A stretch of DNA of 64,000 bases from JANPPS01 sp965246835 (GTDB taxonomy: Bacteria; Pseudomonadota; Alphaproteobacteria; Acetobacterales; Acetobacteraceae): contig CBDFFQ010000001.1 in the NCBI GenBank assembly GCA_965246835.1, positions 2,790,001-2,854,000 of the forward strand. Direction: 5' to 3'. A program made the translations under genes and the position numbers. Every line of letters starts with the position of its first letter. The stretch's first letter is position 1. A model generated the notes under the pieces. It searched no databases, was not told the DNA's origin, and saw only the letters and a program-made list of their open reading frames with translations. Of the stretch, positions 44,798 through 55,000 are shown piece by piece.

Positions 44798-46705
44798 TTA
44801 AGCGGCTTCTTGCCGGGCAGCCGGGGCGCCGACGGTGGCTTGGGCGGTGAGGAATCCCTCGAACGTCAGCAGCAGCCATAGTGCCCCGGCGTGATCGAAG
44901 GCGCCGCTCACATGCTGGTCCAGCAGCCGCCCGATCGCAACGCCGTCGAAGAGCCCACTCTCGAGCATGGCGGGCCCCAGCAAACGCTCGCGCAGCCGCG
45001 GAGCTTCGGTGCGGAACAGCTGGCTGAGCGACATGGCGAAGCCCTGCTTCGGACGATACAGGATGTCCCGCGGCAGCAATGGCTCCAGCGCCCGTTTGAG
45101 CACCCACTTGCCCTCCTGTCCCCGCAATTTCAGCGCGGGCGGCAGTGTCATGCCCCAGGTCACGAAGCGATGGTCCAGGAACGGCGCCCGCGCCTCGAGC
45201 GAGTGGGCCATGCTCATGCGATCCACCTTGGTGAGGATATCCCCGACCAGATAGGTCTGCACATCCACATATTGCGCCTGCAGCAGCCCATCCTCGGTCT
45301 CGCAGGCCTGCATGAGGTCCACGACGCGGGAGGACGGGTCATGCCCGTCCAGCGCGCTGCGCAACGACGGCGAGAACAGGGCGCGGCGCTGGTCGTGATG
45401 CACCTTGGCCAGCGTGCGGTAATAGCCGAGCGCGCTATCGAGGCTGAGCTCCGTCAGCGTGTGCTTGGCCCGCAGGAAGCGCGGCGCCCAGTCCATTTTC
45501 GGATAGGCCCGCGCCAGGGTGCCCAGCACGCCGCGGCGCAGCCCGGCCGGAATGTGGGCGCGCACGCCCTCCGCCAAGCGATGCCAGCGATAGCGGCGAT
45601 ATCCGGCGAACACCTCATCCCCGCCATCGCCCGACAGCGCCACCGTCACATGCCGCCGGGCCAGGGCGCAGACGGCTTCGGTGGGCACGGAGGAGCTGTC
45701 CCCGAACGGCTCTCCGAACAGCCGCGCTTGCCGCCGCGCATCCTCGATGTAATCGGGCGCCGCGGTGTCGTTGTGCTGCGCGGTGCCGTAGCGGGCGGCG
45801 ACCTGCGCGGCGAGGGGGGTTTCGTCCTGCGTGCCGGGGAAACCGATCGTGAAAGTGCTGAGTGGCGCGCCCTGCAACCCAGCGGCGGTCGCGACCACGG
45901 CGCTGCTATCCACGCCCCCGGACAGGAAGGCGCCCAGCGGCACGTCCGCCATGAGCCGGGCGCGTGTGGCCTCCCGCAGATGGGTGGTGACGCCCTCGAT
46001 CGCCTCGGCCTCGCCGATCGGGATGGCCTTGGTCGGCGGGCTCCAATACCGGCGGGGCGCCGCGTGTGAGCCGGGGCGCAGCAGCAGGTAATGCGCGGCC
46101 GGCAGTTTCTGGATGCCCTCGAAGATGGAGTGGGGGTCCGGCACGTAGCCATAGGCGAAGAAGTCGTCCACGGCTGCGGGGCTGATGCGGCGGTTGACGC
46201 CCGGCACGGGCGCCAAGGCCGCCAGCTCCGACCCGAACACGAAGGCGCCGGAGGTGGTGCGCGCATAATAGAGCGGCTTCTTGCCCAGCCGGTCCCGCGC
46301 GATGAACAACGTCTGCTGCGCGCGGTCCCACAGCGCGAAGGCGAACATGCCATCTAGATGCTGCAGGCAATCCGGCCCCCAGCTCTCCCAGGCATGGACG
46401 ATCGCCTCCGTGTCGCAGCGGTTGCGGAACGTGTGACCTAGGGCCGCGAGCTTCGGGCGCAGCTCCGGGAAATTGTAGATCTCGCCGTTGAACACGATGA
46501 CGACGTTGCCGTCCTCGTTGAACATCGGTTGCGCCCCGCCCGCGACATCCACGATCGACAGGCGGCGGTGACCGAGGCCGATGCCATCAGTGACGTAGAA
46601 CCCGTCCCCGTCGGGGCCGCGATAGGCGATGGCGTCGTTCATGGCCTTCAGGAGCGCCCGGTCGATCGGCGCGCCCGGCTGAAAGATACCAGTCAATCCA
46701 CACAT
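44798..46705 (-). CDS. XrtA/PEP-CTERM system amidotransferase (asparagine synthase-like)
   Basis: The 635-aa protein has an N-terminal Gln amidotransferase domain (MCGLTGIFQPGAP, nucleophile Cys2; VFNGEIYNFPEL) and a C-terminal ATP-pyrophosphatase (LSGGVDSSAVVATA). Relatives in exosortase-A loci probably amidate uronic acids of the polymer. The start at 46705 is set by the need for Cys2; the ORF upstream is long but begins in the divergent spacer. It is divergent from the GT at 46813, sharing a 107-nt promoter region. Confidence 0.92.
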   Translation of the reverse strand: MCGLTGIFQPGAPIDRALLKAMNDAIAYRGPDGDGFYVTDGIGLGHRRLSIVDVAGGAQPMFNEDGNVVIVFNGEIYNFPELRPKLAALGHTFRNRCDTEAIVHAWESWGPDCLQHLDGMFAFALWDRAQQTLFIARDRLGKKPLYYARTTSGAFVFGSELAALAPVPGVNRRISPAAVDDFFAYGYVPDPHSIFEGIQKLPAAHYLLLRPGSHAAPRRYWSPPTKAIPIGEAEAIEGVTTHLREATRARLMADVPLGAFLSGGVDSSAVVATAAGLQGAPLSTFTIGFPGTQDETPLAAQVAARYGTAQHNDTAAPDYIEDARRQARLFGEPFGDSSSVPTEAVCALARRHVTVALSGDGGDEVFAGYRRYRWHRLAEGVRAHIPAGLRRGVLGTLARAYPKMDWAPRFLRAKHTLTELSLDSALGYYRTLAKVHHDQRRALFSPSLRSALDGHDPSSRVVDLMQACETEDGLLQAQYVDVQTYLVGDILTKVDRMSMAHSLEARAPFLDHRFVTWGMTLPPALKLRGQEGKWVLKRALEPLLPRDILYRPKQGFAMSLSQLFRTEAPRLRERLLGPAMLESGLFDGVAIGRLLDQHVSGAFDHAGALWLLLTFEGFLTAQATVGAPAARQEAA

Positions 46706-46812
46706 AACGCCCGGCCCCGTGCAGCAGCCTTGAACCATGACGGAATTCCACGCCGCGCGCCAGCACCGGGCGGGGCGGTGGCCAGCGGACACGGAGTGTT
46801 GCATACCGGGCC

Positions 46813-47898
46813 ATGCCCGAGGACCCCACGGAACCGCGCCGCCCCCGCCTGTTGCTGCACGCTTTTTCCACCTTCGCGACCGGGGGGCCGCAGGTGCGTT
46901 TCGCCTCGATCGCCAACCATTTCGGCCGGCGGTATCGCCACGCCATCATCGCGATGGACGGAAACCTGTCCTGCCGGGAACGGCTGGATCCCCGGCTGCA
47001 TCTGCAATTGCCGGACATCGAGGTCCGGCGCGGGCGCAATTTCGGCAATATCCGGCCGTTCCGCGACGTGTTGAAGCGGATGCGGCCCGACCTGCTGATC
47101 ACTTACAATTGGGGCGCCATCGACTGGGCCATCGCCGACGCGGGCGAGCTGGTGCCGCATCTGCATGCCGAAGACGGGTTCGGACCGGAGGAACGCAGCC
47201 GGCAATTGCCCCGCCGGGTCTGGACACGGCGGCTGGTGCTGCGGCGGCGGCAGGTGGTGCTGCCGTCCCAGACCTTGCTGTCGATCGCGCGCGACCAGTG
47301 GCGGCTCGACCCGGCGCGGCTCCGCTATGTCCCGAACGGGATCGATCTCGCTCGCTTCGCCCCGGGGTCCCCCTCCGAGGCCGGCCCGGTCGTGGGAACC
47401 GTCGCGGCGCTGCGGGCCGAAAAGAATTTGGGCCGGCTGATCCGGGCCTATGCAGCGTGCGGCGCCCCGGGGCGGCTGGTGATCGTGGGGGACGGGCCGG
47501 AACGGAGCGCGCTGGAGGGTCTGGCGCGAGAGCTCGGGGCGGCAGTGGAGTTCACAGGCCATGTCGAGCGTCCCGCCGCGCTGATTGCCGGGTTCGACGT
47601 GTTCGCGCTCTCGTCCGATACCGAACAGATGCCGCTCTCGCTGCTGGAGGCCATGGCGACGGGCCTGCCGGTGGTGGCGACGGATGTGGGCGACATCAGG
47701 GCCATGCTGGCTCCGGAGAACGCGCCGTTCGTCACCGCGTTGGACGATGCCGCGCTGGCCTCTGCCCTCGGCCGCTTGCTGTCCAACCCGGCGCAACGGG
47801 CCGAGCTGGGGCACGCCAATCGGATGCAGGCGGAGCGGCACTTCAACCAGGAAACCATGTTCGCCGCCTGGGGCGCGCTGCTGGACGGCGGGCGCTGA
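46813..47898 (+). CDS. GT4 glycosyltransferase
   Basis: The 361-aa GT-B enzyme opens LLLHAFSTFATGGPQVRFASI and has the donor-binding region FALSSDTEQMPLSLLEAMAT. The first motif is like that of exosortase-associated sugar transferases (TIGR03088-type), although not decisive. Position next to the amidotransferase supports a role in the same polymer. The low GC-poor UTR after it holds an RBS region for the small secreted protein. Confidence 0.86.
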   Translation: MPEDPTEPRRPRLLLHAFSTFATGGPQVRFASIANHFGRRYRHAIIAMDGNLSCRERLDPRLHLQLPDIEVRRGRNFGNIRPFRDVLKRMRPDLLITYNWGAIDWAIADAGELVPHLHAEDGFGPEERSRQLPRRVWTRRLVLRRRQVVLPSQTLLSIARDQWRLDPARLRYVPNGIDLARFAPGSPSEAGPVVGTVAALRAEKNLGRLIRAYAACGAPGRLVIVGDGPERSALEGLARELGAAVEFTGHVERPAALIAGFDVFALSSDTEQMPLSLLEAMATGLPVVATDVGDIRAMLAPENAPFVTALDDAALASALGRLLSNPAQRAELGHANRMQAERHFNQETMFAAWGALLDGGR

Positions 47899-47953
47899 AC
47901 CAAGACCGTTGAAGCACGTTGGGAGCCTCGGAACATTTTTGGAAGTTGCCCTT

Positions 47954-48286
47954 ATGACCAAGTTTCTCACCCTTGTCGCCGCGTTCGCTCTAACGGCGGC
48001 GCCGGCGTTTGCACAGAGTGGGGCCACGCAGTCCCCGCCCGCGCCCAACTCCAGCAGCAGCGGACCGCAATCCGGCAATAGCGTGCCTTCTGGCGGTCTC
48101 ACGATGAACCCGTCGGCGCCGCAGAACCCGAACTCCAGCGGCGGCGTGACGACCAACACTGCGACCGGCCAGCAGGTGCAGCCGATGACGCCGGGCACCA
48201 CGCCGGCGGCGCCCTCGGGCTCCACCGGGCCGACTGGCAGTCCGTCCGACGCCTTTGCCAAGACGGTGCCGACACCCGCGAAGTAA
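47954..48286 (+). CDS. Small secreted Pro/Ser/Asn/Gly-rich protein
   Basis: The ATG at 47954 is at the end of a longer shifted frame and opens a 110-aa product. Residues 1-20 (MTKFLTLVAAFALTAAPAFA) are a good Sec signal with AFAQ cleavage. The mature part is low-complexity, with no Cys and repeats of Ser, Pro, Gly, Asn and Thr (SSSSGPQSGNSVPSGG). No family is recognised. A hairpin at 48296-48318 follows the stop. It could be a periplasmic or surface linker protein. Confidence 0.7.
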   Translation: MTKFLTLVAAFALTAAPAFAQSGATQSPPAPNSSSSGPQSGNSVPSGGLTMNPSAPQNPNSSGGVTTNTATGQQVQPMTPGTTPAAPSGSTGPTGSPSDAFAKTVPTPAK

Positions 48287-48295
48287 GGTTTATCC

Positions 48296-48318
48296 GGGGG
48301 CGGCTTGCGGCCGTCCCC
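48296..48318 (+). terminator. Hairpin downstream of the small secreted protein
   Basis: GGGGGCGGC-TTGC-GGCCGTCCCC can fold into a stem with one G-U pair directly after the stop codon of the secreted protein. No T-run follows, so an intrinsic terminator is possible but not well supported. Confidence 0.35.
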
Positions 48319-48338
48319 ACTTCGCTTATAGCGGGGGG

Positions 48339-49112
48339 ATGATCTCGCCCTTGCTGGCCGTCGAGCATGACGGACCCGTTGCCCTGTTCCGGATGCAGGA
48401 TCCCGAGCGCCGGAACGCTCTGGGCGCGGATATGCTTTGGGATCTGACGCAAGCATTAACGGAACTCCCCAAATCCACTCGCGGGGTGATCTTGGCCGCG
48501 GAAGGCCGGGTCTGGTGCGCCGGGTTCGACATTGGCGCGCTGGCCCCAGGCCTCGATCCGTTGGATGAGGACGGACCGTTGAAAGCGTTGTTCCGGGCGG
48601 TCCGCGAGTGCCATGCCCCGGTGATCGCCATGCTGCAGGGCTCAGCCTGGGGCGGCGGCACCGATCTTGCGCTTCGATGCGATATCGCCGTGGCGGCGCC
48701 GGAGTGCACGTTGGCCTTCACGCCGGGGAAGCTGGGGTTGCCCTACGATGCGGGCGGGCTGCTGCACGCCATGCGGCGCGGCGGCCTCAACCTGGCGATG
48801 GAGATGTTCGCCACCGCCGATCCGATCCCGGCCGCCCGGGCGTTGCAGGCCGGGCTGCTGAACCATGTGGTGCCGGCCGCGGAGCTGGAGGGGTTTACCC
48901 GCGCGATGGCGCATCGGATCGCCGCCCTGGCGCCGCTTTCCGTGCAAAGCGCCAAGCAGCAATTGCGCGCCCTGGCCGAGGCCACGGCGTTGCCGGAGGA
49001 CGTGGCGGCCCGCTTGGCGGCCGGGCGGCGCCTGGCGCTCGATAGCGAAGATTACCGGGACGGCATCGCGGCATTCCATGCCCGGCGTCCGCCCGTGTTC
49101 AGGGGGCAATGA
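48339..49112 (+). CDS. Enoyl-CoA hydratase/isomerase (crotonase) family protein
   Basis: The 257-aa product has the crotonase fold: RNALGADMLWDL, GRVWCAGFDIGAL and the oxyanion loop GSAWGGGTDLALRCD. The stretch TPGKLGLPYDAGG has Gly where catalytic hydratases carry Glu (usually FPEVxLG), so it may be a decarboxylase, isomerase or inactive relative. Start ATG 48339 (MISPLLAVEHDG). It overlaps the MAPEG gene by 4 nt. Confidence 0.85.
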   Translation: MISPLLAVEHDGPVALFRMQDPERRNALGADMLWDLTQALTELPKSTRGVILAAEGRVWCAGFDIGALAPGLDPLDEDGPLKALFRAVRECHAPVIAMLQGSAWGGGTDLALRCDIAVAAPECTLAFTPGKLGLPYDAGGLLHAMRRGGLNLAMEMFATADPIPAARALQAGLLNHVVPAAELEGFTRAMAHRIAALAPLSVQSAKQQLRALAEATALPEDVAARLAAGRRLALDSEDYRDGIAAFHARRPPVFRGQ

Positions 49113-49486
49113 TGCGGTTGGCGTTCGGAATGGTCCTGGCGGCGGCGATGCTGCCGTATATCACGACGGCCCTCGCGAAATCGGGCGGCGGCTATGACAA
49201 CAAGGCGCCGCGGGATTGGGCGCCGGGGTTGCAGGGGTGGCGGCGCCGGGCGGATGCGGCGCATCGCAATCATTTCGAGGCGCTGCCGGCCTTTGCGGCG
49301 GCGGTATTGGCCGCCGTGGTGTCGGGGGCGTCACCGGGCTGGATCAACGCGTTGGCCGTGGCGTTCGTGGTGCTCCGGGTCGTTTACACCGCGGTTTACA
49401 TCGCCGATCAGGCGACGCTGCGCTCGGTCGTGTGGGTCATGGGGCTGGGCTGCGTGATCGCTCTGTTCTGCCTTCCGCCTGCATGA
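49109..49486 (+). CDS. MAPEG-family membrane protein
   Basis: The 125-aa protein has four hydrophobic segments and the MAPEG hallmark RADAAHRNHFEALPAFAAAVL. MAPEG proteins in bacteria are glutathione-related or of unknown activity. Start is ATG 49109 or the next ATG 49112, overlapping the crotonase stop. The 3' end overlaps the convergent hydrolase by 50 nt. Confidence 0.88.
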   Translation: MMRLAFGMVLAAAMLPYITTALAKSGGGYDNKAPRDWAPGLQGWRRRADAAHRNHFEALPAFAAAVLAAVVSGASPGWINALAVAFVVLRVVYTAVYIADQATLRSVVWVMGLGCVIALFCLPPA

Positions 49487-50300
49487 ACTGCCACACATCG
49501 TCCAGCACCGGTGCGCGGCCGCGGAAGAGCGGGGCGAAGGCGGTGATGATGCCGATATGGCCCACACCCGGGTAGAACCGGGTCTGCACTGCGCCGCCAT
49601 GCGCCGCGATCGCCGTCGCCAGCGTCCGCGTATTGCGGGGCTCCACCGTCGTGTCGGCATCTCCGTGCAGTAGCAGAAGCGGCGGGTTGCTGCCGTCTGC
49701 GAAGGCGAGCGGCTGGTGCGCCGCGTCGTTGGCCGCCCCGAACACGGGATAGACGGTGGGATCGCGGGACGGCAGGAAATCCGCCGGGGTGGCCAGCGCG
49801 ATCACCCCGCGCAGCGCCGACCTGCCGAGCCCGGCGCCGGCCAGCCACTGCGGATCGAGTGCCAGCATCGCTGCATTATAGGCGCCGGCAGAGTGGCCCA
49901 GCAGGAACACGCGTGCCGGGTCCGCTCCCAATGCCGGCGCCTCGCGCACGGCCCAGGCCACGGCGGCGGCGTTGTCTTGCAGGAACGCCGGGTAGGTCAC
50001 TTCGGGATACAAACGGTAATCCGGCACCACCACGACGGCGCCGCGGGCCGCGAGGGTGCGGGCCACGAACGGATAGGTGTCCTTGGACCCGCTGCTCCAG
50101 CTGCCGCCATAAAGAAACACCACCATCGGCAGACCCGCGGCCCCCCTCGGCCTATACACGTCGAGCGTGCGGCGCGGCCCGTCCCCATAGGGCGTGCCCC
50201 GCTGCACGATGACATCGCCGTCCGGGACGGTCGCGTTGAGCAAACCCGCGGGCGAGCACGCCGCAAGCAGGGCAGAGAGGGCCAGGATCAGAGTTCGCAT
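49437..50300 (-). CDS. Lipoprotein alpha/beta hydrolase (carboxylesterase-like)
   Basis: The 287-aa protein carries a lipoprotein signal (MRTLILALSALLAAC). Core motifs are VVFLYGGSWSSGSK (oxyanion region with Tyr for the usual His of HGG), the nucleophile GHSAGAY, LHGDADTTVEP (acid) and GVGHIG (His). It should be an envelope esterase; substrate unknown. It is convergent with the MAPEG gene. Confidence 0.86.
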   Translation of the reverse strand: MRTLILALSALLAACSPAGLLNATVPDGDVIVQRGTPYGDGPRRTLDVYRPRGAAGLPMVVFLYGGSWSSGSKDTYPFVARTLAARGAVVVVPDYRLYPEVTYPAFLQDNAAAVAWAVREAPALGADPARVFLLGHSAGAYNAAMLALDPQWLAGAGLGRSALRGVIALATPADFLPSRDPTVYPVFGAANDAAHQPLAFADGSNPPLLLLHGDADTTVEPRNTRTLATAIAAHGGAVQTRFYPGVGHIGIITAFAPLFRGRAPVLDDVWQFMQAEGRTERSRSPAP

Positions 50301-50340
50301 CAGCCCTCAATGCCCGGAGCGCGGGTAAGTTGCCCGCCCG

Positions 50341-51930
50341 TCAGCCCTTCTTGACGTTCCAGAACAATGGCGGCTGCCCCTTCAGATGCCCGCTAAGGCT
50401 CGTGCGCCAGGCCGCGGACTGGAAATACTGCCCCAGCGGCACAAACATCGCCGCCTCGAACGTCTCCTGTTGCAACGCCTCGGCAATCCGGCGCTTCTCG
50501 CCCTCATCCGTGCTGTCCACGAATTGCGACCGCAGCGTCTCGAGCTTGGCGTTCTCCGGCCAGCCATACCAGGCGGCGGCGCCGTTGCCGCGCATGGCGG
50601 GGGCCGACAACGGGTCCACCCAGTCCAACGCCGGGAAGGCGGTGCAGAACAGGGACCAACCGCCCTTCTCCAGCGGCTCCCGGCTCGAGCGGCGCTGCAC
50701 CACGGTGCCCCAATCCATCGAGGCATCCTCCACATTGAGCCCGATCCGCTTGCAGGTCGCGGCCACCACCTGGGTCATCGCGTCATAGAAGGGCTGGTCC
50801 GTCGGGTGCATCAGCACGATCCGCTCGGACGCCACGCCGCTTTCCGCCAGCAGCCGCTTGATCTCCGCATCCGGGCGCGGTCCCACCCGGTCCATCGCGG
50901 CGCCGTTCGCATACGGCGTGCCCGGCAGGAAGCAGCCGATCGGCGCGTTGTAGGTGCTGGCATCCTCGCCCATCACCGCCTGCATCACCTCCCGCGGGTC
51001 GATCGCCGCCAGAATCGCCTGGCGCAGCTTCTGGTTCCGGGTCGGCCCCTGCGTGTGATTGAAGCGCAGCACCGGATAGAGCCCATACGGATCGAGCCGG
51101 CCCACGACCACGTTGCGGTCCCGTTTCAGGGTGGGGATCAGGTCGGGGATCGGCATCTCCAGCCAATCCACCTCACCCGCCCGTAGAGCGTTCACCGCCG
51201 TCCCGGCCTCCGGGATGATGCGCCACTCCACCCGGTCCACCAGGGCGCGCTTGGCGCCGGCGATGCTGCTGGGCGCGTCGTCCCGCGGCACGTAACCGTC
51301 GAACTTCGCGAACACCGCCCGGCTGCCGCTGTTGTATTCGTCGGCCACGAAGCGGAACGGGCCGCTGCCCACCACCTCGGTGATCTGCTTGAACGGGTCG
51401 GTCTGCGCGATCCGCTCCGGCATGATCATGGCGGCGCTCGGCTGCGTTTTGGCGAGCGCGGTCAGCAGGGGCGGGAACGGCTTCTTCAGCCGGAACACGA
51501 TCGTGCGATCGTCCGGCGCCTCCAGCGCATCCAGCCGCTCCCGGATGCTGCCGCCCATGGGGTCCCGCCGCATCCAGCGGTTCAAGGACGCCACGCAATC
51601 CCGCGCCAACACCGGCGTGCCGTCATGGAAGCGCAGCCCGTCCCGCAGCCGGATCGTCCAGCGCAGGCCATCGGGCGCCATCTCATGCCCGCTCGCCATC
51701 TGCGGCCGGGGCACGAGCTGATCGTCCGTCCCGAACAGCGTGTCGAACACCATGAAGGCGTAGTTCCGGGTGACGGTCGCCGTGGTCCAGATCGGGTCGA
51801 GGCTGGTGAGGTTGGCCTGCGGCACGAACACGAGCGTGCGGGCGCTGGCTGGTTGGGCGAGTGCCGGGCGCGCCAATGCAGGGGCGGCCAACGCGGCAGT
51901 GACCAGTGGCATGAAGCTTCGACGGTGCAT
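50341..51930 (-). CDS. Family 5 extracellular solute-binding protein (peptide/nickel ABC type)
   Basis: The 529-aa periplasmic protein resembles DppA/OppA: ANLTSLDPIWTTATVTRNYA, RLRDGLRFHDGTPV, RQAILAAIDPREVMQAV and IVLMHPTDQP. The N terminus MHRRSFMPLVTAALAAPALA has a twin-arginine-like RRSFM, so Tat export is possible. No permease or ATPase gene is adjacent, so it is an orphan. The substrate cannot be inferred. Confidence 0.9.
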   Translation of the reverse strand: MHRRSFMPLVTAALAAPALARPALAQPASARTLVFVPQANLTSLDPIWTTATVTRNYAFMVFDTLFGTDDQLVPRPQMASGHEMAPDGLRWTIRLRDGLRFHDGTPVLARDCVASLNRWMRRDPMGGSIRERLDALEAPDDRTIVFRLKKPFPPLLTALAKTQPSAAMIMPERIAQTDPFKQITEVVGSGPFRFVADEYNSGSRAVFAKFDGYVPRDDAPSSIAGAKRALVDRVEWRIIPEAGTAVNALRAGEVDWLEMPIPDLIPTLKRDRNVVVGRLDPYGLYPVLRFNHTQGPTRNQKLRQAILAAIDPREVMQAVMGEDASTYNAPIGCFLPGTPYANGAAMDRVGPRPDAEIKRLLAESGVASERIVLMHPTDQPFYDAMTQVVAATCKRIGLNVEDASMDWGTVVQRRSSREPLEKGGWSLFCTAFPALDWVDPLSAPAMRGNGAAAWYGWPENAKLETLRSQFVDSTDEGEKRRIAEALQQETFEAAMFVPLGQYFQSAAWRTSLSGHLKGQPPLFWNVKKG

Positions 51931-52038
51931 GATGTCCTCCCAATCGTAACAGCAAACCTATGGGACAAGCGGACGAAAGCAACGAGCGATTGACGGTTCG
52001 ATACGGACGGGGTTCGATGCAATCGAAAGTAGAGGCCC

Positions 52039-55000
52039 ATGGGATCGCCCAGCAACCAGAAGACAGGGTCGCCGGGCGATCGAGCGGCACGCGCCGCTGC
52101 CTGCGAAGCCGCTGCAACCCTTGAGCGCAAGGCGCTGGATTGCCTGCGCAACTCTGGCCTGTTCTCAGCGGACTGGTTCCTTCTTCGCCACCCCGACCTC
52201 GTGCCCGACCCGGCCGCTTCCCTGGTATTCTACTACCGGACCGGCTGGCGGGAGGGGCGTTGGCCCAACCCCTATTTCGACCCGGCCTGGTACCTGTCGG
52301 AAAACCCCGATGTGGCAGCCTCCGGCATGGAGCCGTTGCTGCACTACGCCCTGCACGGGCATCGCGAGAGCCGCCGGCCCGTCCCGTATTTCGATGCGGA
52401 ATGGTATCGCCTCGCCTACGCCGTGCCGGCCGGCACGCCATGCCTGCTGCACTTCCTCACGCACCGTCACGAGGGCTGGGTCAGCCCGATCCCCGAGTTC
52501 GATCCCGTGCATTATCTGCGCCTGGCACCGGACGTGAAGGCGGCCGGGATGGACCCGTTCGAGCATTACCTGGTGCAAGGCGCGGCCGAGGACCGGTCCC
52601 CTTCCGCCGTGTTCGACCCGGTTTGGTATCGCGTTCGCTACATGGCCCACCTGCCGGCCGGCAACCCCCTGCTGCACTACCGTGCGAACCGCCACGCGCC
52701 CGGCATCCTGCCCTCCCGCCCCGCCGATGACACCGACATCGCCCGCGAAGTGCGCCGCTTCACCGCGCCCGGCCCGCTCTTCGAGGAGGTGACGCCCCTG
52801 CCACCCGGCAGCCACGTGCGGGCCCGGCTGCTGGCGTTCTATTTGCCGCAATTCCATGCCGTGCCGGAGAATGACCGCTGGTGGGGCCGGGGCTTTACGG
52901 AGTGGACGAACGTGGCGCGGGCGCTGCCGCGTTTCGCCGGGCACTACCAGCCGCGGATCCCCAGGGACCTCGGCCATTACAGCCTGGAGGGGACCGAGAC
53001 GCTGCGGCGGCAGGTGGCGCTGGCGCGGGGCGCCGGGCTGCAGGGTTTCGTGTTCTATTTCTACTGGTTCAACGGCCGCCGGCTGCTGGATGGCCCGCTC
53101 GAGGCGCTGCTGGCGGACCCCACCGTGGATTTCCCGTTCTGCCTCATGTGGGCGAACGAGAACTGGAGCCGCCGCTGGGACGGCTCCGACCAGGACGTGC
53201 TGATCTCCCAGGACTACCGCCCCGAAGACAGCCCGGCGCTGGTGCGGGAGTTCGTGCGGCACTTCCGGGATCCCCGCTACATCCGATTGCAGGGCCGGCC
53301 GGTGCTGATGGTGTATCGCGCCGGGATCATCCCGGACGTGGCGGCGGCCGTGGCCCAGTGGCGGGCATTGTTCGAGCCCGAGGGCGAAGACCCGTTCTTC
53401 GTCATGGCGCAGAGTTTCGGGGAGCAGGACCCCCGCCCATCCGGCATGGACGCCGCCGTCGAGTTCCCGCCGCACAAGCTGACGGACCAGGCGCCGCGCA
53501 TGAACGCCACCCTACGCCGGCTGGACCCGGATGCCACCGCACCGGTCTATGCCTATGATGACGTCGCCGCCGCCTCCGACCTGGCGCCCCAGCCCTACCC
53601 CTTGATCCGCACTGCCGTGCCCGGCTGGGACAACGACGCACGGCGGCAGGGCGCCGGCATGGTGCTGCATGGCTCCACGCCCGCCGCCTATGAGGCCTGG
53701 CTCGACCGGCTGATTCGCGCGGCCGTGGCGCAGCCGGTGGGCGGGGAGGCGCTGGTCTGCGTCAATGCCTGGAACGAATGGGCGGAGGGCGCCTACTTGG
53801 AGCCCGACGTCTATTTCGGCGGCGCCTACCTGAACGCCACCGCGCGCGCCGTCATGGCCCGAAGCAGCCGGCCCCGGTTGCTGCTTGTGGGGCACGACGC
53901 CTTCCCGGCGGGCGCGCAGCTCCTGTTGCTGCATATCGGGCGGCAGATGCGGGCACGCGGGCTCGCCATCGAGTTCCTGCTGCTGGGCGGCGGCGCGCTG
54001 GAGCCCGCCTATCGCGAAGTGGCGCCGCTCACCGTGATGCCGGGCCCGTCCTTGCTGCCCGCCGCCGCGCGGGCGTTGGCCGGGCAGGGCCTTACCGCCG
54101 CGCTGGTCAACACCACGGCGGCGGCACAGGCCTGCGTGGCCCTGGCCTCCGCCGGGATCGCCAGCGTGCTGCTGGTGCACGAACTGCCCCGGCTGCTGCG
54201 GGAGCGGAACCTGGCGGCGGCGGCGCAGGCCGGGGCGGCGGCGGCGCGGCACGTCGTGTTCGCGGCGCCCTACGTGCGGGACCGGTTCCACGAGCTCGCG
54301 GCGCTTCCGGCCGGCAAGACGGTGGTGCTGCCGCAGGGCCTCTATAACCCGGCGCCCGGCGCCCGGGCGGACGGCGCGGCGCTGCGGGCCGGGCTGCGCG
54401 TGCCCGCCGACGCGATCCTGGCCATCGGCTTGGGCCATGCCGATCTGCGCAAGGGCTTCGACCTGTTCCTCCAGGTGTGGCGGATGGCCCAAATGGAGCC
54501 GGGGCCGCCCATCCACCTGCTATGGATCGGGGACATCCATCCCGAGATTCACGCCTATCTCGGCGCCGAGATGGCGGCCGCGAGTACCACCGGCACCTTC
54601 CATCATCTGCCGCGGCAGGACGGCGCCGCCGCCTGGTTCCGCGCGGCGGACGTGCATCTGCTGACCTCCCGGGAAGACCCGTTCCCCTCCGTCGTGCTGG
54701 AGGCGATGTCCGCCGGCGTGCCCACGATCGCCTTCGAGGAGGGGGGCGGCGCGCCCGACCTGCTGCGCGCCTATGCCGCCGGCGTGTCGGTGCCGCTGGG
54801 GGACGCCGCAGCCATGGCCCGTGCCGTCCGCCGCCTCGCGGAACCCGGGCCCGATGCGGCGCTCGAAGACGTGACCCGGCGGGACTTCGCCTGGGACCGC
54901 TACGTGGATCGCCTCATCGACCTCGTGCAACCGGAGCCCCGGCGCGTCTCGGCCGTGATCCCGACCTACAACTACGCCCACTATCTCGAGGGCCGGCTTG

